NCBI GenBank assembly: GCA_013331375.1
Contig: DUGO01000243.1
Span: 255 to 5,384 of the forward strand
Length of the DNA: 5,130 nucleotides
Origin: Candidatus Methanoperedentaceae archaeon
GTDB taxonomy: Archaea > Halobacteriota > Methanosarcinia > Methanosarcinales > Methanoperedenaceae
Direction of reading: 5' to 3'
Part shown: piece after piece, positions 1 to 5,130 of the stretch
Layout of the letters: every line of letters begins with the position of its first letter
How positions within the stretch are numbered: position 1 is the stretch's first letter
Notes under the pieces: generated by a model
The model's database searches: none
What the model saw: the letters and a program-made list of their open reading frames with translations, nothing else
What the model was told of the DNA's origin: nothing
Translations under genes and position numbers: made by a program

Positions 1-170
1 TGAACCTTTCCGGGATTGCCTTTCCTGATTTCGGCGTGCAGCTCCTCAAAAAGGCTCACAAGTGTCTTGAAGTTTATCCGCTTGAGTATCCTGATACATC
101 CCACTCCAGCCTCATCCACCCAAATCCTGTAATTCGGGGATTTCCTGTAAAAAGAATATATCTGTTCCAT
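1..170 (-). CDS. Hypothetical protein, N-terminal part (runs off left edge)
   Basis: This gene starts at an ATG whose complement lies at 168-170 and stays open for 56 codons to the left edge, so only the N-terminus is visible. The protein begins MEQIYSFYRKSPNYRIWVDE and continues with an alternating hydrophobic stretch (GVGCIRILKRI), then a probable helix (FKTLVSLFEELHAEIRK). It is small and soluble in what can be seen, with no signal peptide and no metal-binding motif. The start is only 8 bases after the stop of the upstream gene at 179-574, so the two are very likely co-transcribed. No convincing Shine-Dalgarno sequence precedes it, so translational coupling is possible. I do not recognise the family and assign no function. 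The reading frame is supported by position and continuity, not by homology. Confidence 0.6.
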   Translation of the reverse strand, partial: MEQIYSFYRKSPNYRIWVDEAGVGCIRILKRINFKTLVSLFEELHAEIRKGNPGKV

Positions 171-178
171 ATTTATCT

Positions 179-574
179 TCAGCGTTCTTCCCCTGATTCG
201 ACATCCCATCTGACTTCCTCAGCTAAAAATCTTCTTGCCGAGGCAATCGAACCCAGCTTCTCATGAACGTATGCCCTGAGCTGGGCATCTTTAATCGTCT
301 CTGCATCAAGTTCAATCTCGTGAAGCCGGGTCAATATGCTTGCAAGCTCGCCGAGCGAATGCTGTCTTCTGGCATTGCGCCAGCTTTGTTCGATGAGCGC
401 CATGGAACGGGACATCCTGTCTATGCCGATACGTATGCGCCTGAACTCAGGTTTCCGTAATTCTCCTGCTGCATAGCTCTCCAATGCGGTTACAGCATCT
501 GCGGGCTCTTTTTCCTGGGCGCTATCATTCAGCGATTCCCTTTCGTCCCATATGCGGTGGAAGGCAAAAGCCAT
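179..574 (-). CDS. Hypothetical helical protein, 131 aa
   Basis: This is a 131-residue soluble protein I do not recognise. It is rich in Glu, Arg and Ala and is predicted by eye to be almost wholly helical. An acidic N-terminal third (residues 10-28) is followed by a basic segment (about 39-55, KPEFRRIRIGIDRM) and two long amphipathic helices (about 54-85 and 90-120), ending in an acidic tail. There are no cysteines, membrane segments or signal peptide. The ATG at 572-574 is preceded immediately by a purine run (AAGAAGGG in the gene's direction), which is too close to act as a normal ribosome site. A TATA-like box about 56 bases upstream would give a leader of roughly 30 bases. It is the first gene of a pair with the gene at 1-170. 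Small helical DNA-replication or repair accessory proteins would look like this, but nothing visible proves such a role. Confidence 0.65.
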   Translation of the reverse strand: MAFAFHRIWDERESLNDSAQEKEPADAVTALESYAAGELRKPEFRRIRIGIDRMSRSMALIEQSWRNARRQHSLGELASILTRLHEIELDAETIKDAQLRAYVHEKLGSIASARRFLAEEVRWDVESGEER

Positions 575-624
575 CCCTTCTTTGGTATGACATCAGTTAT
601 TCACCGCGCCTACCATGCAATAAA

Positions 625-635
625 AGATATATATC
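625..635 (-). promoter_or_regulatory. Candidate TATA box for the leftward gene pair
   Basis: A perfect 10-base palindrome GATATATATC (626-635) reads as a TATA box on the minus strand and is followed in that direction by a T-rich stretch. Its centre is about 56 bases before the ATG of the gene at 179-574, so archaeal initiation about 25 bases downstream would leave a leader of about 30 bases. Because it is palindromic it gives no strand information by itself; the orientation is inferred from the neighbouring gene. Confidence 0.4.
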
Positions 636-710
636 ACTGGATATACAGGCAGAATTTGTCGCATTGTGAACAGATTTGGAACAATAAAGACCAGAATTGC
701 CAGTTGGGTT

Positions 711-722
711 AAACTTTATAAG
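711..722 (+). promoter_or_regulatory. TATA box of the winged-helix gene
   Basis: AAACTTTATAAG is a good match to an archaeal TATA element. Its centre at about 718 predicts initiation near 742-745, which leaves a leader of about 8-11 bases before the ATG at 753. This placement helps decide in favour of that ATG over the GTG further upstream at 666, which would put the promoter inside the coding sequence. No Shine-Dalgarno sequence is visible in the short leader. Confidence 0.6.
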
Positions 723-752
723 AATCATAATAAAAGAGTCCAGCGATATACC

Positions 753-1001
753 ATGAGTAACCGTACTGTATCAGACGGCGGAATAAAACTCGAATGCTTT
801 TCACCGTCAATGAAGCTGGTCATCAACATACTTAAAAGCCATGGACCCCTGACGCAGAAGGATATCGCGAAAGAAACGCATCTCCCGTCACGGACAGTGC
901 GCTATGCCCTGAACCGGCTGCGAGAGGAGGGCGTCCTGGTCGAACGTGAGTACCTGCAGGACGCGAGACAGTGCCTGTATGAGATACCTGATAGGAAGTA
1001 G
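753..1001 (+). CDS. Small winged helix-turn-helix transcriptional regulator (MarR-like)
   Basis: This 82-residue protein consists almost entirely of one winged helix-turn-helix DNA-binding domain. A first helix (about residues 18-29) is followed by the helix-turn-helix: LTQKDIAKET (33-42) as the positioning helix and PSRTVRYALNRLREEG (45-60) as the recognition helix. The wing strands are VLVEREY (61-67) and QCLYEI (73-78). This matches the short MarR-type regulators common in euryarchaea, which usually act as dimers on promoter DNA. There is no ligand-binding or second domain. I chose the ATG at 753 because a TATA box lies at the correct distance; a longer form from GTG 666 would add 29 basic residues with no domain character. 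It sits divergently from the unknown pair on the left and 120 bases ahead of the helicase, so autoregulation or control of the divergent genes is plausible but unproven. Confidence 0.85.
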   Translation: MSNRTVSDGGIKLECFSPSMKLVINILKSHGPLTQKDIAKETHLPSRTVRYALNRLREEGVLVEREYLQDARQCLYEIPDRK

Positions 1002-1019
1002 GTATTGTTGCCGGAACCA

Positions 1020-1063
1020 TGCCCGGGCAGGAAATGCTTTCCTTTCGCTTTTGCTTCCTTTCT
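1020..1063 (+). terminator. Candidate terminator after the winged-helix gene
   Basis: Eighteen bases after the regulator's stop there is a perfect GC-rich palindrome TGCCCGGGCA (1020-1029), overlapping by one base a hairpin with a 6-bp stem AGGAAA/TTTCCT and a TGC loop (1029-1043). A pyrimidine- and T-rich tract follows to about 1063. Archaeal termination depends mainly on T-rich runs, so this could separate the regulator's transcript from the helicase. The T-runs are short and interrupted, so confidence is limited. Confidence 0.4.
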
Positions 1064-1090
1064 ATGACCTCAAGAGGTACCCGCCTCTAA

Positions 1091-1100
1091 CTTAATATAC
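1091..1100 (+). promoter_or_regulatory. TATA box of the helicase gene; leaderless start likely
   Basis: CTTAATATAC contains a TATA-like core (1092-1099) centred about 26 bases before the GTG at 1122. This is the spacing expected between an archaeal TATA box and the transcription start, so the message probably begins at or within a couple of bases of the start codon. No Shine-Dalgarno sequence precedes the GTG, which agrees with a leaderless transcript. Confidence 0.55.
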
Positions 1101-1121
1101 AGCCATTGCTTTAGTAGGCAT

Positions 1122-3281
1122 GTGGAACGAGAGTACCTAAAATATTTCCCAAAAACGTCGTGCTACCCCAACCAGCTCGAGGCAATGGACGCCATACACC
1201 GGGCGCTGCGCGAAAAACAACTCGTTCTGTTCGAGGGTGCCTGCGGTACGGGCAAGACACTGAGCGCGCTTGCACCCGCGCTTCATGTGGCAAAGCAACA
1301 GGGGAAAGTCGTTATCATTGCGACAAATGTCCACCAGCAGATGCTCCAGTTCATCGAGGAGGCGCGCGAGATGAAAAAAGCCAATGACCTCAGGGCAGTC
1401 GTGCTGAAGGGCAAGATACTCATGTGTCCTGTGCAGGACATGGACTACGAGACCTGCGACGTGCTCAGGGGGAACACGTATGAGCAGCGCAAGCGTGAGC
1501 AGGAGCTCGGCACCATAAAGGAAGAGATAAGCTCAGTGCGTGAAAGGTTCAAGCGCACGAAAGACCACGCGCTCGCAGACCTGGAATCGCAGCTTGTGAG
1601 GGAGGCTGAAGATGGGGAAAAAAAGGTCGCTGAGATGCGCAGGCACAGCTGCGACAACCTGTACAGGGTGCTTACCTCTGACTCGGAAGACTTCAGGAAT
1701 TGGCTCTTTTCAGGAGTCCCCTCGCCAGAAGAAGTCTCTGACTGGGCATACCGGCACGGGATGTGCGGGTACGAGATGCTCAAGCGCGAGATACGGCAGG
1801 CAGACCTTGTGATATGCAACTACCACCATCTGCTGAACGCAGACATACTCTCCAAGCTGCTCACATGGATGAACAGGGGACTTGAGGACATTATCGCCAT
1901 ATTCGATGAAGCGCACAACCTCGAATCCGCAGCGCGCTCCCACTCCTCGCTCACGCTATCCGAGAACACGGTGCGCAGGGCGATAGATGAGGCTGGCGCG
2001 AACAGCGATGTCCTGGACAAAAAGGCAAACGTGACCGGGATGCTCGAACTCTTGCTAGAGACGATTCGAGCCACTTACACCTCCAGGTTCAGGTTCGGCG
2101 AGCGCGAGATGATAGGAGCAACATGGCATGACATACGCATATGCAATCCCGAGAACAGGGAAAACGTATTCCTCACGCGATTCACCAGGGCGTTAGCTGA
2201 TGCCGGCATCACGGACATCGGGCAAACGCTCGACAGTGCCCAGGAATTCGGGCTCTATATGGACAGGTTCTACAGGGAGCAGTTCAAGTCAGGGAAAAGC
2301 AGGATACTTCGGTCTTCTGCAGTGCTCTCAGTGGCGGATTTTCTCATCAGGTACCTTGAGCTCTCTCAGGATATCAGGTTCTACCCGATAATCAACGTGC
2401 GTCGATTTAACAACGAGATAGTCGGGAGGCTTGAGCTTTTCGCATGCATCCCCAAGGGAGTGACCTCGCCGCTTCTTGCCAACCTGCACAGTGCCGTACT
2501 AATGTCCGCGACAATGCAGCCGTTCGATATGGTGAAGACCACGCTCGGCATCGAGCGTAAGACCTGCGAGCTTACCTATGGCTCGACCTTCCCGCCCCAG
2601 CGGCGCCGGACACTGGCGGTCGCCGTGCCCCCGCTTTTTGCAAAGGATAGGGATGTGCAGCAGAATGTTGAAATGGTCATGAAGGTGCTCCGCGACATAG
2701 TGGAGCAGTCAGCCGGGAACGTACTGCTATTCTTCCCGAGCTCGTATGAGGCTTCGCAATATTATGAAAGGCTCGAGCTTACAGTGCCTGTTTTCCTCGA
2801 CGAGGCGGGGACATCAGCACAGGGGATCCGCGAAAAGTTCTTTGAGGTCGGGGAGAAGGGCGGCAAGGCTGTGCTATTCTCGTACATCTGGGGCACGCTG
2901 ACGGAGGGCGTTGACTACAGGAACGACAGGGGCAGGACAGTCGTCATCGTGGGGGTCGGCTATCCAGCGCTCAATGACAGGGTCAGGGCAGTCGAGCATG
3001 CCTACGACTCAGAGTTTGGGAAGGGCTGGGATTACGCGGTTCTCATGCCGACGGTTCGCAAGATACGGCAGGCAATGGGACGCGTTGTCCGCTCCCCTCA
3101 GGACTACGGCGTGCGGATACTGCTTGACGGCAGGTACCTGAAAAGGTCAAAAACAAGGCTCGGGAAATATTCAGTCCATGACCTCTTCCCTGCAGACGAG
3201 AGGGCTGAGATAGTGGATGTCGAGCCTGATAAGGTAAAGTACGCGCTCCTGAACTTCTTCAATGATATACACAGAACCTGA
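1122..3281 (+). CDS. XPD/Rad3-type Fe-S DNA helicase (superfamily 2, DEAD_2 family)
   Basis: This 719-residue protein is an ATP-driven 5'-3' DNA helicase of the XPD/Rad3 family, which serves in nucleotide excision repair and related unwinding. The helicase motifs are in order: Walker A GACGTGKT (39-46), motif Ia around 63-71, DEAH box (262-265), motif III MSATM (461-465), motif IV NVLLFFPSS (533-541), motif V GTLTEGVDY (591-599) and motif VI RQAMGRVVRSP (649-659). Four cysteines between Walker A and the DEAH box, C102, C112, C177 and C215, are the likely 4Fe-4S ligands; a charged, probably coiled-coil segment (about 119-173) separates the second and third. CNYHHLL (232-238) is the family's usual segment ahead of the DEAH box. 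The start is GTG at 1122, supported by the TATA spacing; Walker A then falls at a typical depth. The gene appears intact and independently transcribed, and converges on the cytochrome gene. Confidence 0.93.
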   Translation: MEREYLKYFPKTSCYPNQLEAMDAIHRALREKQLVLFEGACGTGKTLSALAPALHVAKQQGKVVIIATNVHQQMLQFIEEAREMKKANDLRAVVLKGKILMCPVQDMDYETCDVLRGNTYEQRKREQELGTIKEEISSVRERFKRTKDHALADLESQLVREAEDGEKKVAEMRRHSCDNLYRVLTSDSEDFRNWLFSGVPSPEEVSDWAYRHGMCGYEMLKREIRQADLVICNYHHLLNADILSKLLTWMNRGLEDIIAIFDEAHNLESAARSHSSLTLSENTVRRAIDEAGANSDVLDKKANVTGMLELLLETIRATYTSRFRFGEREMIGATWHDIRICNPENRENVFLTRFTRALADAGITDIGQTLDSAQEFGLYMDRFYREQFKSGKSRILRSSAVLSVADFLIRYLELSQDIRFYPIINVRRFNNEIVGRLELFACIPKGVTSPLLANLHSAVLMSATMQPFDMVKTTLGIERKTCELTYGSTFPPQRRRTLAVAVPPLFAKDRDVQQNVEMVMKVLRDIVEQSAGNVLLFFPSSYEASQYYERLELTVPVFLDEAGTSAQGIREKFFEVGEKGGKAVLFSYIWGTLTEGVDYRNDRGRTVVIVGVGYPALNDRVRAVEHAYDSEFGKGWDYAVLMPTVRKIRQAMGRVVRSPQDYGVRILLDGRYLKRSKTRLGKYSVHDLFPADERAEIVDVEPDKVKYALLNFFNDIHRT

Positions 3282-3284
3282 ACT

Positions 3285-3331
3285 GAAAAACAAAAAATCA
3301 GCAATGCCATATCAGATGACATGGCACTGCT
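3285..3331 (-). terminator. Hairpin plus T-tract terminator for the cytochrome gene
   Basis: Reading leftward, 10 bases after the cytochrome stop there is a hairpin with 11-base arms (3321-3331 and 3300-3310) around a 10-base loop. In minus-strand RNA all 11 positions pair, one of them as a G-U wobble. The arms are followed by GATTTTTTGTTTTTC, a strong T-tract. In plus-strand RNA the same position is an A-C mismatch and no T-tract follows, so the element appears designed for the leftward transcript only. Confidence 0.75.
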
Positions 3332-3341
3332 GTAACTTGCA

Positions 3342-4679
3342 TTACTTCCGGTATCTTGCTGCAACAAGCCAGACAAGCGCCAGCATCAATATCCCTGAAA
3401 GTATCCCGAAACCAGGTATTGAAACTTTTGCCTCGGGCTGTCCTTTGATGATATTGTCTGCCTTGAACTCAGACTTATCTATGAGCTCAAGCGCGTACTT
3501 GGGGTTGTGCGCGCCCTTGCTCTTATCAGCGGACACCATCAGGATGTTGAACGAAGATTCATTGTACACGTGGAAGTACTTTGCGCGGTCAGTCCCGCTG
3601 GTAGCATTTGATATATTGTATGCCAGCGCCACCTTGAGGATGGTCGAATTATAGCGTGTCATTATTTCCGCCTGCTGCACCCTGACGAACTCCTCCGCCC
3701 TCTCTGCTGAAGAGAATCCTTCATGGCACGTCATACACACATTAAAATCGATCTCGAACGAATGACCTGTCACCGCTGGCTCATGCGTCGTCCTGTTATA
3801 GTCCCGCGTGTACCTGTGGCAGTCCGCACACGATGCAGCCGGCTGGTAGATGTAGGTATCAGCATCCACGCCTCCATGGCTGAGCCTCATCTCAGACTGC
3901 GGGTGATGCGGGGTCGCTCCGGGGACTGCGCCTTCCATGTTGTGGCAGGACTCGCAGAGTACATTCTTCGGCACCCTCAACAGTTTTTCAACTTCTGCAC
4001 GATGCACATCGTGGCATGCCTGGCACGTGAGCCCTGTTGTTACGGTTTTCAGCGTTGGCTTCTCGTGCTCCTCTGCTATTATATACTCGGTTGAGTGGCA
4101 TTCCAGGCAAGCATCCTTGGCGCCCTTGTTCTTTTTCAGGTCAACCAGAGATTGGGAATGTTTCGACTCGTTCCATTCCTCGTATGTCGGGTTGTGTTCT
4201 CCCTGATGGCACCTGCCGCACATTTCGGATGTAAGATTCTTTACCATGCTCTTCTTCGTGAGGTTCAGCTCTGTAAGCAGACTCTTGAGTTCTTCGTCTG
4301 ACCTGTTCGACTTCGAATAAACGATTGTCAAGACCTGCTTTGCGATGTTGTTCGAAATGTCGCCGGAGCCATGGCATGCCTCGCACGTCACATCCCTGTA
4401 CTTGTAAGTGTGCGTATCATTGTTGTATCCAGTCGTATGGCATGGCAGGCATGAGGCGTTGGTCTCCTGCTTCCTCTCTACAAGGCGTTCAAAGGCACGG
4501 GAGTGGGTTGTGAGCAGCCACTCATCGTAATAATGGAGGTGGCAGTACTTACACCCATCAGGTCCTATGTACTGACCCCCGTCGTCCTCCGAACCTTCAG
4601 CGGAGATAGGATTTGAGAATAATCCGATGAATGCTGCTGCCAGCACCCACAGGATTACCAGTATTTTTCTTACGGACAT
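3342..4679 (-). CDS. Nine-haem c-type cytochrome, secreted, with PGF-CTERM-like anchor
   Basis: This 445-residue protein has an N-terminal signal peptide (K5, hydrophobic 6-21, likely cleavage near ISA 25-27) and nine CXXCH haem motifs with first cysteines at 43, 77, 99, 154, 191, 219, 242, 284 and 315. Segments such as GCKYCHLHYYDEWLLTTHSRA resemble the cytochrome c554/NrfA/hydroxylamine-oxidoreductase group. Several free histidines (for example 59, 174, 268, 299, 306) could be distal ligands. A helical haem-free region (about 320-405) with HNPKYALELI (391-400) resembles the C-terminal helices of that group. The tail IPGFG (421-425), a hydrophobic segment (426-440) and a final basic ARYRK match a PGF-CTERM signal, so archaeosortase processing and lipid anchoring outside the membrane are likely. 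The ATG has a GAGGT site 5 bases upstream. The role is probably extracellular or surface electron transfer; catalytic activity is unproven. Confidence 0.92.
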   Translation of the reverse strand: MSVRKILVILWVLAAAFIGLFSNPISAEGSEDDGGQYIGPDGCKYCHLHYYDEWLLTTHSRAFERLVERKQETNASCLPCHTTGYNNDTHTYKYRDVTCEACHGSGDISNNIAKQVLTIVYSKSNRSDEELKSLLTELNLTKKSMVKNLTSEMCGRCHQGEHNPTYEEWNESKHSQSLVDLKKNKGAKDACLECHSTEYIIAEEHEKPTLKTVTTGLTCQACHDVHRAEVEKLLRVPKNVLCESCHNMEGAVPGATPHHPQSEMRLSHGGVDADTYIYQPAASCADCHRYTRDYNRTTHEPAVTGHSFEIDFNVCMTCHEGFSSAERAEEFVRVQQAEIMTRYNSTILKVALAYNISNATSGTDRAKYFHVYNESSFNILMVSADKSKGAHNPKYALELIDKSEFKADNIIKGQPEAKVSIPGFGILSGILMLALVWLVAARYRK

Positions 4680-4684
4680 GTTTT

Positions 4685-4689
4685 ACCTC
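4685..4689 (-). promoter_or_regulatory. Ribosome binding site of the cytochrome gene
   Basis: GAGGT in the gene's direction lies 5 bases before the ATG at 4679 and matches the archaeal anti-Shine-Dalgarno sequence. It fixes the start codon. A clear site here, in contrast to the apparently leaderless helicase gene, suits an internal gene of a polycistronic message. Confidence 0.75.
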
Positions 4690-4706
4690 GCATTTCGCCA
4701 ACCGAT

Positions 4707-5130
4707 TTACATTGAGCGGATAAGCCCTTCCGTATTTATACCGAACGTGACGATTGTGGTCGCTGTGGCAGCATGCATCAGGTCTGCGAGCGCATGACCG
4801 TTCACATACATGGTTGCGGAATCCATCAGTTCGGTGTCTCCCAGCCGTCCGGTCAGAAGGGCAAGTGTCAGGAGCGTGGTCGCAACAGCCACGAAGGCGA
4901 TGTTCAGTACAACAACAGAGTGTTCTTCGAACGAATGTCTTGCCTTGTTAAGGAGCAAGAGTGCGATGATGATAGTGGGTATTGATGTGATCAACAGGAA
5001 CGGTCCTTCAATGTCCGGGTCCCACCTCTGGTCAGCCTGCGTCGCAAGACCCAGCGGGATAAGCAGCGTGGCAATCAGGATAATCACAAGCTTGAACTGC
5101 GAAAGAGGTTTGATATCCTTTTCAGCTGTA
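4707..5130 (-). CDS. Multi-pass membrane protein, C-terminal part (enters from right edge)
   Basis: The frame is open from the right edge to a TAA at 4707-4709, giving 140 visible residues. The first visible part, TAEKDIKPLSQFK, is hydrophilic and probably cytoplasmic. Three clear membrane segments follow: LVIILIATLLIPLGLAT (about 14-30), FLLITSIPTIIIALLLL (about 44-60) and VVVLNIAFVAVATTLLTLALL (about 73-93). A weaker, partly amphipathic helix (about 112-132) contains GHALADLMHAA and precedes the short end GLIRSM. Histidines near the second and third segments (KARHSFEEH) and in the last helix could bind haem b, but no known cytochrome b signature is complete. The GTG at 5087 lies inside the first membrane segment and is probably an internal valine. 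The gene is 27 bases upstream of the cytochrome gene in the same direction, so it may be its membrane partner in electron transfer. I do not recognise the family. Confidence 0.75.
   Translation of the reverse strand, partial: TAEKDIKPLSQFKLVIILIATLLIPLGLATQADQRWDPDIEGPFLLITSIPTIIIALLLLNKARHSFEEHSVVVLNIAFVAVATTLLTLALLTGRLGDTELMDSATMYVNGHALADLMHAATATTIVTFGINTEGLIRSM

Larger units (their letters stand above)
619..751. repeat. Paired short motifs in the divergent control region
   Basis: AATAAAAGA occurs at 619-627 and again at 729-737, and each copy is followed by GATATAC (640-646 and 745-751). The distance between the two motifs is 21 bases start to start in the left copy and 16 in the right copy. 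The right copy abuts the ATG at 753; the left copy overlaps the palindromic TATA-like box at 626-635. This could be an operator repeated on both sides of the control region, but the sequence is AT-rich and chance is a real alternative. Confidence 0.25.

Noticed and set aside
666..752. Longer form of the winged-helix protein starting at GTG 666
   Set aside because: The 29 extra residues are basic and low in domain character, and the AAACTTTATAAG promoter at 711-722 would lie inside the coding sequence. The ATG at 753 fits the promoter spacing.
1073..1088. Small hairpin AGAGGTACCCGCCTCT before the helicase
   Set aside because: A 5-bp stem with a 6-base loop is short, and it lies just upstream of the TATA box rather than in a transcript leader. 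It could be a binding site but there is nothing else to support it.
1445..1819. A 124-codon minus-strand open frame inside the helicase gene
   Set aside because: It is Ser/Cys/Arg-rich with no domain sense, and lies antisense to the conserved Fe-S region of the helicase, so it is a shadow frame.
3262..4094. Plus-strand open frames of 130 and 123 codons opposite the cytochrome
   Set aside because: They mirror the codons of a clear nine-haem cytochrome, lack promoters or ribosome sites, and show no recognisable protein features.
4731..4740. TATAAATAC on the minus strand as a separate cytochrome promoter
   Set aside because: It lies in the last codons of the upstream gene, about 55 bases before the cytochrome ATG, and the cytochrome has a good ribosome site typical of an internal operon gene. 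It remains a weak possibility only.
5085..5087. GTG at 5087 as the start of the membrane protein
   Set aside because: The frame remains open to the window edge with plausible protein sequence, no ribosome site precedes this GTG, and starting there would cut into the first membrane helix. It is treated as an internal valine of a truncated gene.
1..5130. Search for tRNA, rRNA, CRISPR repeats, insertion sequences, attachment sites or an origin
   Set aside because: No cloverleaf, regularly spaced repeat, transposase-like protein, terminal inverted repeat or origin-like repeat cluster could be seen by eye.

Overview
The window looks like chromosomal DNA of a euryarchaeon. The evidence is an XPD/Rad3-type helicase whose sequence resembles haloarchaeal and methanogen-lineage homologues as I remember them, archaeal TATA boxes at the expected distance from starts, apparently leaderless or near-leaderless genes, and a multihaem c-type cytochrome ending in a PGF-CTERM-like archaeosortase signal. 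Multihaem cytochromes combined with PGF-type sorting fit the Methanosarcinales/ANME/Archaeoglobales neighbourhood, but the exact lineage is an inference and cannot be fixed from this sequence alone.

Layout. (1) 1-574, minus strand: two tightly spaced small genes of unknown function, the second running off the left edge. (2) 575-752: a divergent control region with a TATA-like box for each direction and a pair of loosely repeated motifs. (3) 753-1001, plus: an 82-residue winged helix-turn-helix regulator. (4) 1002-1121: a short gap holding a candidate terminator and then a TATA box 26 bases before the helicase start. (5) 1122-3281, plus: a 719-residue XPD/Rad3-type DNA helicase with all expected helicase motifs and four candidate Fe-S cysteines. 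(6) 3282-3341: a convergent gap with a hairpin and T-tract that works well only for the minus strand. (7) 3342-4679, minus: a secreted, nine-haem, membrane-anchored cytochrome c. (8) 4707-5130, minus: the C-terminal part of a multi-pass membrane protein, entering from the right edge and lying just upstream of the cytochrome in the same direction.

How the genes work together. The right-hand pair (membrane protein, then nine-haem cytochrome with its own GAGGT ribosome binding site) looks like an operon for electron transfer between the membrane and the outer cell surface. The helicase looks like an independent housekeeping or DNA-repair unit with its own promoter. The small regulator is co-directional with the helicase but appears separately transcribed. 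The left-hand pair is unassigned. I see no mobile element, CRISPR array, tRNA or rRNA. I do not see a clearly new multi-gene system; the most interesting items are the sortase-anchored, heavily sequon-bearing cytochrome with its membrane partner, and the unknown gene pair at the left edge.
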